Shown in pieces: positions 42,595 to 53,175 of a DNA stretch of 64,000 nucleotides. Made by a program: the position numbers and the translations under genes. Origin of the DNA: Cristatella mucedo. Taxonomy: Eukaryota; Bryozoa; Phylactolaemata; Cristatellidae. Every line of letters begins with the position of its first letter. Position 1 is the stretch's first letter. The notes below the pieces were generated by a model, which was not told the DNA's origin, searched no databases, and saw only the letters and a program-made list of their open reading frames with translations. The DNA lies in the NCBI GenBank assembly GCA_009760855.2, contig WPIO01000020.1:4442001-4506000 (forward strand), in the 5' to 3' direction.

Positions 42595-42738
42595 GTAAAG
42601 GTCGGCAGATTCAAGTGCCTCATTTACAAAGCGGCTGTAGAGCCTAAGCAGCAATCAGCTTGCAGCTGGTAATAAAGGATTGCCTACCACGGGACGCGAA
42701 CGCACCACCTGGGTCGTTGAGTGAGAGCACCTAGCAGG
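42595..42738 (-). repeat. tRNA-derived SINE (diverged)
   Basis: Minus-strand head has GGTGCTCTCACTCAACGACC and CAGGTGGTGCGTTCGCGTCC (B-box-like), then CGTGGTAGGCAATCCTTTAT. The last string matches the body type of the copies at 30,690 and 48,945. The plus-strand left end has ATTCAAGTGCCTCATTTACA, a decayed tail. Confidence 0.6.
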
Positions 42739-42797
42739 GTGCAGACAGCGGAGCGACAGCAGCATTCGATGCCGAGACCTTGCAGCGCCTGCCTCAC

Positions 42798-42950
42798 CCA
42801 GCTTCTCGGCTTTGCCCTGGAACTCGTCCACCGATTGATGCTCTTCAACCGGCACGATCCTCGGCGCGATTATTACGCGCGGCGATTGCGCTGACGAGAA
42901 GTTCATCCTGGCTCCATCGAATGAAGCCGTCGGAGAGATGCCGTTTATCG
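42798..42950 (-). CDS. MEGF6: MEGF6-like exon, non-EGF linker
   Basis: Acceptor CGCTTCTGCAG and donor GTGAGG, 153 bases, phase 1 at both ends. It encodes INGISPTASFDGARMNFSSA, QSPRVIIAPRIVPVEE and HQSVDEFQGKAEKL with no cysteine. Upstream it completes an Ala codon after the last calcium-binding-class EGF, and downstream an Asp codon before the first laminin-type EGF. NFS is a possible N-glycosylation site. No domain is recognised. The perfect phase fit and open frame support a real exon, but with no family resemblance it is less certain than the EGF exons. Confidence 0.75.
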
Positions 42951-43861
42951 CTGCAGAAGCGAGGAATAGTGGCATGTTCAGACTAAAGCAGCAGCAGCAG
43001 CAGCAGGAGCAGCGGCAGCAGCAGCAGTAGAAGCAGGGCATTGAAACAGGATGTGTTGAGAAGCACATGATGTTCCTGCCAGACTGCTTCAGTGCTTGTC
43101 TGGTGCACAAGATCTTCTGCATGAAGTCAAAAAATCAATATTTGCCGATAGCTACAGTGTCTACCTGTAGTGTCATTCTCATTCGTCGATGGCAAAAAGA
43201 GTGCCCGTGCTAATTCCTGCTAAGGCGGGATTCGGGGGAGGGGTCGGAGCACAGCTTCGGCATCACGACGGAGCGTGGGCGCCAACCAGCCAGCCAAGGC
43301 GTGAACCTCTCCAGTTGTGGCGCCGGCCGGCGACTGCTCAAGCTCAACGCCGTCTAGGGTGGTTTAGCAGGGAGAGGAGGGGGTAAGACAGACGTTTATC
43401 TGCCTCAGGCTAAGGCCTCCGGGGCAGCAGAGCGCAAATTAGCAGCAGATCTCACTGCAATTAATGAGCAACAAAGCCACACTGTTTTTCACCCTTGGCA
43501 TCAAGCTGGCTCAAGCACTAAACCTCCACTATTCTTGAAGCCGCTTCCTGTTTGAGTGTGCTTCCTGTTGGAGTAGGCTCGTGGCATCTGCTGGGGGGGG
43601 GGACACACACACTATCCAGCCTCTATCTGCTTCAATCCACCCGCAGCCGCCGAGCAAGCGTTCATCACCCGGCAGCTATCTACTAAGCAGCAGAAGTCGG
43701 CCTCGATGCTGGTCTTAGGCTGAAAGTGCCGGTCTTGCAGGTGATGCACTCTCCGGTGGGCGTGCTGAGTCGCTGGACACAGCCGGGTCTTAGCTCAAGC
43801 TGCTGTACCTAGTGACTCCCCCCCCCCCCCCCGGCGAGATCTCTCAAAAAGGGCTATAAAT
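42951..43861. other. MEGF6-like intron with CAG and poly(C) runs
   Basis: A CAG-rich run at 42,989-43,035 and a C17 run near 43,817-43,832. Otherwise nothing recognised. Confidence 0.5.
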
Positions 43862-44008
43862 ATAAATATAGTTCATTTGTATAGCGCCCTAAGAGAACGT
43901 AATCACTGTTCAGGCGCTTCACATGTGCCTCGGGGCTCGAGCCCACGACCTCAGCCAGACCTTGGTCGGGGCGAGCACCTTAACCGCTGGACCAAACCAG
44001 CTCGGCGG
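43862..44008 (-). repeat. tRNA-derived SINE, best-preserved copy
   Basis: Minus strand: CGAGCTGGTTTGGTCCAGCG, GTTAAGGTGCTCG (A-box TGGTCCAGCGG), then GAGGTCGTGGGCTCGAGCCC (B box), a short body, and tail AAGCGCCTGAACAGTGATTA, CGTTCTCTTAGGGCGCTATA, CAAATGAACTAT. The head keeps the look of a tRNA gene in both promoter boxes. The tail stem AGCGCC/GGCGCT is the same as in the LINE 3' end. Confidence 0.92.
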
Positions 44009-44054
44009 ACAAGATCAGATTTGTGCTTCAGTGGAATCTGGATGTCCTGTTCCA

Positions 44055-44700
44055 AAGGATCTTTCAGTTGATGACCCGCATCAGCTGCTTGCAGCCAAGA
44101 CAGCCTACATTCAGAACTGTGAGCCTCGCTGTGACAAGTACACCAAAGATAAGTGGGCCCGTGGGTTATCGAATTCTGTAATTCCCTGTTTGCAGGTCGG
44201 CCGGCACATGCAATGAGATGCTGGCAGCTGGTGCACAACTCTGCCGCTATGCATGTCTGTCGGGAACGTCTCATCTGCCACATTACACAGCTTCTCATCG
44301 AACCGAGTCGGCTCCGCATTTTGAGCATCACCTTCAAGGCTCTGCTCATCCCTTTTAGGTCCCTTTATTCTCTTGCTCCGGCTACACCTATTCGAAAGAC
44401 TTCCCAATCAGGTTTCGCATTGTACCGCGTGCTCTTCTGCGTCAAGTCGCAGAGGCTGCGCCTCTAACCAGCCTGAAATCCTTTGTAGGCTGCGCCTCCA
44501 GTTCATCCTGCGCCTCCAAAGCATGGAACTCAATCCTACTGACGTCACACTGACCGCTTATATGACGACGTTTCAAGAGAAGCTATAAGTGTCAGCACGA
44601 AAGCGTTATCCCTAACCAATTGAGCCACTTCATCTGCATCATACGTCTAGTGTCTAGAAAGGGATTCAGTTCTCCTATGGTGCTATGCAAATATCGTATC
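44055..44700 (+). repeat. Diverged L2-like LINE copy
   Basis: Frames include EFCNSLFAGRPAHAMRCWQL, VHNSAAMHVCRERLICHITQ and SRLRILSITFKALLIPFRSL, which align with DFCNSLLTGLPACAIRRLQL and its continuation in the family-1 ORF. A tail hairpin (TCTAGAAAGGGATTCAGTTC) lies at about 44,648-44,680. Identity is much lower than between the young copies, so it is an older or related family. Confidence 0.8.
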
Positions 44701-44956
44701 ACTTTAACTGCTAATGCCATCACTCATTGGTGAGTGCATGCGCGCGAGTGCATGCGCGCACACGAGCGAGAATGCACAGGCTCTCCAGCTGGTCAGCTTG
44801 CAAGCGAGCTTCATCACAGGAGGAGGAGGTGGCCTCGACACGACCAGAGTGATGCAAACTCGCTGACCGACTGCCTAAGAATGGCACGGCTTGACGGCCG
44901 AGCCAGGAAAATATGGACGACTTCTATTGATTTGGGCGGCGCCGGTTGGCTCTCAC
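44701..44956. other. MEGF6-like intron, no other feature
   Basis: Short stretch with a duplicated GAGTGCATGCGCGC word. Confidence 0.5.
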
Positions 44957-45079
44957 CTTCACACGTGCGCCCGTCCTTTTTCAGTCTGAATCCACCCCTG
45001 CACACACACTCATACGATCCGACCGAGTTGACGCACACGTGCTCGCAGCCGCCGTTGCCATTCAGACACTCGTCGACAT
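44957..45079 (-). CDS. MEGF6: MEGF6-like exon, calcium-binding EGF (last of the block)
   Basis: Acceptor TGTTTTTACAG and donor GTGAGA, 123 bases, phase 1 at both ends. With the joined Asp it begins DVDEC (calcium ligands), then [45 protein letters not shown] fits the Asn/Asp-hydroxylation consensus of calcium-binding EGFs. Confidence 0.95.
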
Positions 45080-46091
45080 CTGTAAAAACAAAAAAGAAAT
45101 CTCTCAGAGCTTTCGTAGGTAGCTCAAACCCATGCAGCTTGCAATAGTCCAAGTGTGCAAGAAGAACAGGGTGCAAAGCTCGGACTTTTCGGCCAAAGAG
45201 GCTGACCTAGACCTTTCTGGTCAAGGCTGATAATGGCACCGAAGTCCCTGCCAAGTCAAGGCCATTTGTTCACAGTCTTCATGGTAACTGTTGCTTGCCT
45301 AATGCAAGCTTATTTGCCCGAATCACACAGAGCTCAAGTGAAAATTAGGGTATCGCTATGACGACCGATTTGCTTGGGTTTTCCCCAATGGTTCGTGCAC
45401 TGAGAAGCAATGCAGTATGCTTGAAGATTTTGGCTATTCCGTGTTTCTTGAATCAACAGCTCAATTCGTGCGCAAAATTCACACTGCGACCTGGTAGATG
45501 CCGTCGAATGCGAGCACCTACGCAATTATAGAAATGCCCTATAAATGTGTAGGCTCTGAAAAGCACTTCTGAACTTGTGGTTCTCACTCGGGTGCTTGCG
45601 TAACAGGGGTATAAAGTAAAATAATGCTTTCGGGCCCTTTGCTAAGAGTCAGTGTCAAACTAGTCGTCTCTCTCCGTCAGCAGTCAAGTAATCAGTGCAG
45701 AGAAGCCAAATAATGCAGGTTCGAGTCCGGTCTGTTTCAAGAAGCCGTCTTCGGGTCTTATATGAATTAAACTCACATCTATATTTGCTTATAAGAGGAA
45801 TGGGCGTATAAACTGATAAGCATATAAATGAAGGAGTGGAGGAGTAGGTAAGAGTAAGAGGTAGGAGTGCTGTACCATACAGAATGGTATGAATTAGAAA
45901 TGCAAAACTCATCTAGTGGGTGAGGTAAGTGAGTTTTCAAAATTAAAGTTGCTCTTGGCCATCTATGTCTGCCCAGGCCATAACTAGCTTCAATACCAAC
46001 GTACGACATCGGCAGGTTATGGTCACTGTGCTTTATAGAGACCAATCAATGAACATTCAGCTTTCATAATTGCCGGTAAGCCCATTTTGGC
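45080..46091. other. MEGF6-like intron, weak tRNA-like string
   Basis: At about 45,715-45,740 the string ATGCAGGTTCGAGTCCGGTC contains a perfect polymerase III B-box consensus, and an AGAAGCCGTCTTCGGGTCTT body follows; it may be the remains of another SINE. No exon recognised. Confidence 0.35.
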
Positions 46092-46161
46092 TCTCTCTCT
46101 CTCTCTCTCTCTTTCTCGAAAGAGAGAGAGAGAGGGAGAGAGAGGGAGAGAGAGAGGGAGA

Positions 46162-46215
<54 letters not shown>
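46092..46215. repeat. Palindromic (CT)n-(GA)n microsatellite
   Basis: About 22 bases of CT, a TTTCTCGAAA centre, then about 95 bases of GA with GGGA interruptions. The CT arm can pair with the first part of the GA arm. Confidence 0.93.
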
Positions 46216-46217
<2 letters not shown>

Positions 46218-46543
46218 CAGTTGGGTGGGCCAGACATGGAGGACAATCCATTGAAGGGCACATACGCAATGAGCAGCAATGCCTCTGCACGTGGTCATTC
46301 CGAGTGGTTCACATGACTGCTGCCCGTTTTTGTTTTGGTTGCTCGGCATCTAAGTGCCACGAAGACCACCCTGGTCCACTCTGCTTGCACAGGCCTCGAC
46401 TGCCATGTGTACAAGCACTGGCAGAGTGCTCCTGTCCACAGGAAGCCTGGCAAGAGTGGCGATTGCACAACTATTGGAGCAGCCGTAGCAATGTGGGGAG
46501 GGGGAGGGAGGGAGGGACTTGCTGTTGAGGCTGAGGCGCTCAC
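46216..46543. other. MEGF6-like intron, no other feature
   Basis: Nothing recognised. A G-rich patch (GGGGAGGGGGAGGG) lies near 46,495-46,515. Confidence 0.5.
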
Positions 46544-46666
46544 CGTTGCAATGACACTTGTCGCTGTTGAGCTGGAAGCCACTGCGGCAGCCACACGAGT
46601 AGCTGCCTGGAGTGTTGGTGCAGAGCTGCTCGCAGAACGACTCACCGCTGGTGCACTCATCGGTGT
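46544..46666 (-). CDS. MEGF6: MEGF6-like exon, calcium-binding EGF
   Basis: Acceptor ATCCGCGCAG and donor GTGAGC, 123 bases, phase 1 at both ends. With the joined Asp it begins DTDEC, then TSGESFCEQLCTNTPGSYSC, GCRSGFQLNSDKCHC. CTNTPGSYSC fits the hydroxylation consensus. The end (DKCHCN) has one extra cysteine compared with its neighbours. Confidence 0.94.
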
Positions 46667-48418
46667 CTGCGCGGATAAATGGCAAGGCCACATGCTGCTC
46701 AGTGATGGTCACATGCCATTGCATGCCATGCTGCAGCTGCTATTCTGTAGCTGTAAGCCTGGTGCTCTAGCTACTGCGTCTAGTCTAATCTTGCTTTATT
46801 TGCCTGCTGCTGCTGCTGCTGGAAAAGGGTGCTAGTATGTTGCTGCTAATCGCCTGCTGTTGTAGCTGCTGCTACTACTGCAGCTTTATTCCACATTGTA
46901 CTATGTGGCACACACGGCATGCGCACACATGAAAGCAAAGCAAGGCGGAGAAAATTGAAAAGAGGAACTGAACTGAACTGAATCATTGGAGAAATTCTGC
47001 CGGTCAGCGTTAGCTAACAGGAGAAGACTCGCACGTTCTCTGTGAATGAGCACTCTGCCTCACACACCTGAAAGTGAGGGGGTTTTGAGCTCCGATCTTT
47101 GAGTGAGTGCTGCACTGCACCCATAACGGCAACGGTCAACACACATCCGGTCTGCAGTCTTGGTACTCGGGGGAGGTCCTTTCCAGGCACAGGATACTGT
47201 GAAACAAAAGCCTCATCGACTAAATTCTTAGCTTCGAAGTGGAAAGAATCACTCGCTTAGGTGGCTAAGGTATTTTTTCAGCTTTCCTGAGTCCCAAAAG
47301 AATTGCCTAGGTGGTCATGGTCAGATCGGTAACAATATTGGCCTCTATGAAAATCCTGTAAATTTTGAATGCTTGAGCAAGCAGGTGGGAACATTTGCAA
47401 GTCCAAGCCACATAAGAGCAGCTAAGTGCTACTCGTGTAAAAAGAAACTGTCCACTGCAAAAGAGGAGTAGCTGCTTCGTTTAACTCGGCGAGTTGGTGA
47501 CAAAAACCCTCGTGCTGAGAGCAACAGCAGTCCAAATGCCATTGCAAGCTAGCAGATGGAGATCAAGAGGACGCAACATGCTAGAGGCTTCAAATGCTGA
47601 CGAAAACAAGCAAAGTAAGCAACTGGTTCGGATCAGTGATGTCAGACCATATACAGCTGTCGGCAAGCACTTTGCAGTCACAAGCCTAAACTAAAACTGG
47701 TGGATTTGTCGCAGACATAAGACCGGTCGAAGGTGCCGACTGAGGTCCATGCAAACCAGAGGCCGATCTAAAATAGCAGTGCTAGCCAGATGCAGGACGG
47801 ATGAGACTGTCGAGAGTCCAGATGGAAAGATGCTGCAGGTGACGAAGCGAACCGACCTATTTCCTACCCCTACAGGCTCACGTGAGAAGAATTAGCATCC
47901 TATCCGACTGCCTGATGGGTGCACATAGGGAAGAGATAAAAAACAGAGTAGAATACAATAGCCGGATGTTAGTCCATCAACAGAAGACATGCGGTAAACA
48001 GTGTTGGTGCTGCCTGCTAACGGCTACTGTTGGTTTTGGCAGCAGCAGCATGACAGGATGGAAGCATGGCAGCCGCAGTGGTGGCAGTGGCAGCAGCAGC
48101 AGCAAATGAGATTAGGAAGCACACAAACCAGTTGTGGCTGAATGGTACCTCAGGCACGACCCTATGCACTCAGATATGTAGCCGGCAGAGGCTTGTGGCA
48201 GCGGAGGACATACGGCAATGCAAAAGGATTTAGGCTGCACTTGTAGCCCGATGAGAGCGCAATGCACTGCATTCCCAAGGGGGCAGTGACGATCGCTGTC
48301 AGCTGTCGGGCATGCCAGCCGACAGGCCTAGCCCAGTCCCCCCCCCCGACGGATGGGAGCAACTTCGAGGCCACGCTGCTCCACCGTGGGCCCCGAGCTC
48401 CGAGCAGGGCACACCCAC
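46667..48418. other. MEGF6-like intron, no supported feature
   Basis: Contains GCT/CAG-rich runs (46,803-46,875 and 48,040-48,103). A weak tRNA-like stretch lies near 47,045-47,115. No exon recognised. Confidence 0.45.
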
Positions 48419-48556
48419 CGGAGCAGCTTTTGCCATCGGCCTGCAGGGTGTAGCCCCGGCTGCAAGAGCAGACTGCCTGCGCCGGAGTGTGCTTGCACTT
48501 GTGCGCACAGCCACCGTTATTGGGCTGGCAGCTGTCCACCACCTCCATCTTGACGA
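48419..48556 (-). CDS. MEGF6: MEGF6-like exon, EGF without calcium-binding motif
   Basis: Acceptor CTTTTTGCAG and donor GTGGGT, 138 bases, phase 1 at both ends. It encodes VKMEVVDSCQPNNGGCAHKC, KHTPAQAVCSCSRGYTLQAD and GKSC. VVDSC replaces the Asp-x-Asp-Glu-Cys signature, and CKHTPAQAVC lacks the hydroxylation Asn and aromatic. Five extra residues precede the first cysteine. Confidence 0.93.
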
Positions 48557-48944
48557 CTGCAAAAAGATCGTTGCGCAGGGCTGCTGGAGTGTTTGTCATT
48601 CGACATGCAAGGCAGTATTTAGGCAGCAGCAGCGCGCCTGCTCCCCCAACACTTTCCTCCTACTTCGTAGGGAAGTTTGACACCAGCGGGCAGACGTTTT
48701 GCAGACATTCACAAATACTCTGTTAAATTGAAGTGTACACTGATTTAACGGCTCCCCATTTACTACGAGCAGCTCACTGCAGCCTGTGGACTCACTTCGC
48801 TGAGTCGTAGTAGTTCTGTCACGGAAGACAACCATCTTGCCTCATGATACAGGTGCGCCATCTTTCGGCATTACAGACTTTCTCGCTTTAATTAGTAGAG
48901 ATAGCGGATTGAGTCTAAGAGGCTATCACTCGAACTTGCAGTGG
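48557..48944. other. MEGF6-like intron, no other feature
   Basis: Nothing recognised. Confidence 0.5.
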
Positions 48945-49033
48945 GATATAAAGAATTGCCTGCAGTAACATTTGAAGCTGAAGCATGGGTTGTGAAGAGC
49001 GGGTGCCTTAGCACTGAGCTAAGCAGCTAAGCC
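48945..49033 (-). repeat. tRNA-derived SINE (strongly diverged)
   Basis: Minus strand reads CTTAGCTCAGTGCTAAGGCA (A-box region), then CCCGCTCTTCACAACCCATG, then a decayed B box and CTGCAGGCAATTCTTTATAT. The last string matches the SINE body at 5,948. Confidence 0.5.
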
Positions 49034-49275
49034 CCAGAGGTGGAGTACTGGCTGGGTACCAACGAGTACCTGCAGTAAGAGTGACATACAGAGCCCCAGA
49101 GCTAAAGCCGAGCAGCTTTGAACAGCTCCTGGAAATATGTATGATCTGCCGCAGTATGCACTCACAAATTCATACACAGTCGACATGACCAACCTTTTAT
49201 ATTCATGCACTGCCCTAAGCAGGATGTTGAACCTCCCCTACTCCACGGCCGGATGTTGCTCCGGATGTTACTTAC

Positions 49276-49398
49276 TGTAGCATGATCTGGCATCGTTCCC
49301 AAGCATGTATCCAGGATTGCAGGTGCACGCAAATGATCCTTTGGTGTTGACGCACGAGTGAGAACAGCCGGCATTGTTGACGAGGCACTCGTTGATGT
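49276..49398 (-). CDS. MEGF6: MEGF6-like exon, calcium-binding EGF
   Basis: Acceptor GCTTTCTTTCAG and donor GTAAGT, 123 bases, phase 1 at both ends. With the joined Asp it begins DINEC, then LVNNAGCSHSCVNTKGSFAC and TCNPGYMLGNDARSC. Calcium-binding and hydroxylation motifs (CVNTKGSFAC) are both present. Confidence 0.95.
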
Positions 49399-49599
49399 CT
49401 GAAAGAAAGCCGAGTGCATCCGGTGATCGGCCGAGCCGCAACGAGCAGCCAAGCCTGCGTGCCTGCGTAGCAAGGTGGCTGGAAAAGCTCAAAAAGGCTA
49501 AACATCCGCGCGCACAGTGTTTTGTGGCCAAACAATTGTCACAAGCGTGCCACGTAATGTCACGTATTGCAATGTATCTCGTCTGTAAGTTCAAAATGC

Positions 49600-49850
49600 C
49601 ACAGAGACTAAGTGGGTGTTATGCCGGAGAGTTCTCTATAGCACACTCAGATTCTAATCCGATTTCGATATGCATGCGGTAGCCAACAGACTTCACCCTA
49701 TGCAACAAAGACAACAATGAGAAGCATAGCTGAATCAGAAGGGAGTTGATATCTCGAATAGCATGGCAGTAGCAGCTCAGGACGGCTGGAAAGCATGTTC
49801 CACAGTCGGCAGCAGGAGAGTAGATCAAGTTGCATAAGAATTGTGAAAGT
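49600..49850 (-). repeat. Family-2 repeat copy
   Basis: The minus-strand frame includes YSPAADCGTCFPAVLSCYCH, then FSLLSLLHRVKSVGYRMHIE and CAIENSPA, shared with the other family-2 copies. It lies 200 bases upstream (in gene sense) of an EGF exon. Confidence 0.8.
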
Positions 49851-50871
49851 GGGTTCTACAGTACCATGACATCCTGTCCCAGGGTTCCTGCTGCATTGCA
49901 GGAAAGAGCTACCGTCTCAGATCGTCCTTAGCATTCGTGCTGCAACTGTCGCGTGCCAATTGCACAATGCTATGCAAGCTCTCAGCTAGAAAGGCACACA
50001 AGCCGGCACGTGGTGAAGAGTGCGCAAATTGAAAGTTTGACACCGTGATTGCAGCTGTCAAGCATTGTGATTCCCGCTAACTTGAGGACCTTGGGGATGA
50101 CTTTTCGGTTCAAGGAAGCCGGTCTCAGCTGTATCGGTGCCAAAGAGGTAGAAATATTTACTGCAATGTGCAAAAACCACTTTGGGTGTGAGCCAAATCA
50201 ACGTCGACAAGGTGGAGGCGTGCCTTGCCAGTTGCAATCGCGATCGTTCAGCCAGCCCTTGCATGACGCATATGTACAGATCTCGAGAAGGGCTGATCTC
50301 CCACGGTGCCAAGTGCTGAGTCACTACGATCGGTTTCTCACCAAACAGCTTTAACAAGGGGCTGAACACGTGCCGAACGTGACCCGGTGACCGAGCAGGC
50401 CTTCCTCATCTTGAAATGCAGTAGATCAAGCCTTCGTGTCACGCAGCAGCAAGGCACTCACCCACCGAGATAGCAGTCATGCTTGAGGTGGCAGCATGCG
50501 CAGCAAGCAGCAGTGCAATCATAATGGATGGTGTGACTGTGTTTGAACCTGTAAAACTAGCCTCAGTCGCACTAACTGATACATTGCAGCCCGTTTACGA
50601 GTGGCCCACACGAACCTGCTATCGGTGCGCAAAAGCTCTACTGCCCACACCGTATCAAGAAGACGACACAGACAGCTTGCTGAGACTGGGTTCTGGGAGT
50701 AACGGATGCTTCAAATCCCGGACGAAATGAATGCCGGCGATCTGGCGCCTGATAGTCGTTGCGATGGCTCATTACAGCGGCACTTCGGCCAAGCTATGGA
50801 TTTGCGCTTTGCGGACCATGCCGAACCGCACACCTAGATAGCTTACAATGCTCGTGACAGGCTTGGCATAC
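49851..50871. other. MEGF6-like intron, no supported feature
   Basis: No exon or element recognised. Confidence 0.45.
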
Positions 50872-50994
50872 CTTGACATTCTTTCATCGATGCCATGAGC
50901 CGATAACCAGAGTAGCACTGGCACTCTGCTTTTCCCTCAATGTTGATGCACTTGTGATCGCAGCCACCATTATTCACCTTGCAGGGGTCAACCT
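50872..50994 (-). CDS. MEGF6: MEGF6-like exon, EGF with altered calcium motif
   Basis: Acceptor GCTTCGTTGCAG and donor GTATGC, 123 bases, phase 1 at both ends. It encodes VDPCKVNNGGCDHKCINIEG, KAECQCYSGYRLMASMKEC. EVDPC replaces DxDEC, and CINIEGKAEC lacks the aromatic residue of the hydroxylation motif. Confidence 0.93.
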
Positions 50995-51869
50995 CTGCAA
51001 CGAAGAAGCGAGTCCTGCTGTAATAGCAGTGCTGGGAAGCTGCTGCGCCGGCACTGTATTAACTTCAACAGAGTCATGGCGGCCGAAATAGTTTTTGCTG
51101 CCCCTGAGCTATAAAGGCTGGAAACCGGTTATGTCATAATCCACGTCAAGCAGCATACAGGCCAAAGTTATATCATAGGCGACCAGTTGAATTCTGGGCG
51201 TTCGGCTAGGCAGGAGTTGTGCCCCCTGTGGCTTTGATCCGGTCGGCTGTTTAGAGGTGCTCTGAGCGCCGCAGGGAGTTGGTGTGTACCATGGCTGAAG
51301 CTGAATGCTTGCAACCCTCCATCGATGCCGAATGGACTTCTTCACGACATGGATATGGACTTTTCATCTTGAGCTATGAGCTGGCTCTGTGTTGCATAGG
51401 TGTTGTGCTACTGCTGGCTTGTCTGCCTGCACAAGTTGCTAGCGGTGGTTCAAAAGTTCAGGGTTTCACGGTAGTTTTTTTCATGCTTCGGCTGGTGCTA
51501 GCACCGATACTACGGCAGCGCAGCTCCACTTGATCCCCTGTAGCTCTGTCCGGACATGAAAGCCGCTAGAGCACGTGAGCAGCACATGTACAGCCAGCAG
51601 CTCTCATAAGAGCCAGGCTTGCTGTTGCACGCAGTAGCCTTGGTGCTCTAGCATGTCAGGTGCATGCAGTAACCCAAACGTCACTCGCATGACGGAACTG
51701 ATTCTGGTCAACAAGTCGTCTCTCATTGGCAACGTTCTCTAAAGCTGTTGCCTACTGTTCATTAGTTAATTTGGCATCTCCGACTCACAGCATGCCTAAC
51801 GAAAGACTTCCTGGTCCCCGTCAGAGAGAAGCAGTCATAGGCTGAGCTTAATTGTCGTCAATAATGTTA
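50995..51869. other. MEGF6-like intron, no supported feature
   Basis: No exon or element recognised. Confidence 0.45.
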
Positions 51870-52076
51870 TGTGACAGTGCGATACTTCTCCGGCGGCGGC
51901 TGTTCTGTGGAGTCTCACGGAGACACGAAGACTCGAGGGGGTGAACGTGAGCGGTGAACGAAACTATCGCCTTTATTCCTCCAGCAGGTACATATAGTAC
52001 ATTTACGAGCTGAGGGCTGACTCAGGACAGATAAGGGAGTGCATCTGTGGTGGGCCACATGCTTACGTCAAAGGCT
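51870..52076 (-). repeat. LTR-like dispersed repeat, copy B
   Basis: On the minus strand: CATGTGGCCCACCACAGATG, CAGCTCGTAAATGTACTATA, TGTACCTGCTGGAGGAATAA (a poly(A) signal), CGTTCACC, CCGTGAGACTCCAC, GCCGCCGCCGGAGA and an end at CACTGTCACA. It matches copy A at 25,247-25,432 over about 190 bases. The ATATA box 25 bases before the poly(A) signal and the CA end fit an LTR. Confidence 0.6.
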
Positions 52077-53084
52077 GCACTGAGTCACTGGCTCAATCAC
52101 CGGCCACAGGGCCGCAGGTGGGGCATACATCAGCGGCCGAGAAGCAACAGGCGCACACAACACTAAGAAAATGATCTCAATGACCATTAAAAGGTCATCG
52201 AAAAGCTCTGGAAAGACACGGCCGACTTCATTCCCTAGACTATCTTGCTGCTTGTCACCACTAGAATCCATCCTCGGGCTCAGCTCCGAATAATAGCAAC
52301 TTTCGCCGGAGATGAATGGAAAGTGCTTCCGGCACACGGTGTCTCATTAACCACGTACAACGCATGTGTTCCTTCTTGCCGTTACTCATTCTATTTGCAC
52401 GCGCCTCGCTCTGCACCGGCATTGGACAGCAACGTTCAGCTGCCGTCGCTATCGGAGACCGGAGTACTATCCCCCACCACAGCATTGGATTTGGTGGAAA
52501 GCATCGTACAGCAATGGCCATCTGACGTGCCATCTCTTAGCTCAACAGAATGGCGGGCAGGTTACATAAGAGCAAGGTGTCAGGCAGCCATTCTCAGGCA
52601 GAAGTGCCTTGAGGAAAGGTAGCCGCACGGCGACATAAATTGCTCTTGCCGATTCCAAAAAGCCTCGAGCTTTTTCTCAAGATGCATCGAATCATTTTTT
52701 TAAAGTGAAATTCTTTCGTGCGCGGCCCCATACTTTATCCATACTTGTGGACTTTTCCATTAGTGGTAGTGGTGAAAGCAGTGAACTCGATAAGAATAAT
52801 TGTAATGCCACCACACAAGTTTCAGAGTAATGTGTGAAAGGGAGCCACCACAGCTGAAGACCTGACTGGATGCTTGCTACAAGTTCGATCAGGCTCCTTA
52901 CGACAATTCTTGCCATCTCAGCGAATGCAATCAAATATTTTAACTCTTATTATATTCAACCTACTCTCATACACACCTGCACCTGCACGCCTTGCTCCCC
53001 AGCACTTCTAAGGCTGCCTCGGACGTTCACACGCTCGTAAACTCTTGTGCACAAGCGCATGCAAACATCGTATTCACACACACG
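52077..53084. other. MEGF6-like intron, unassigned open frames
   Basis: Open frames at 52,068-52,337 (minus, 89 codons) and 52,245-52,622 (plus, 125 codons) overlap; neither resembles a known family. The minus frame adjoins the LTR-like repeat and might belong to the same element. Confidence 0.3.
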
Positions 53085-53103
53085 TGGCTCACACACGCAC
53101 ACG

Positions 53104-53150
<47 letters not shown>

Positions 53151-53175
53151 ACACGCACACACACACACACACATA
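53085..53175. repeat. (CA)n microsatellite
   Basis: CA run of about 85 bases with a few CG and TA steps. Confidence 0.95.

Noticed and set aside
52245-52622. 125-codon plus-strand frame and an overlapping 89-codon minus-strand frame
   Set aside because: No recognised family and no splice or promoter context; kept only as unassigned intron sequence.
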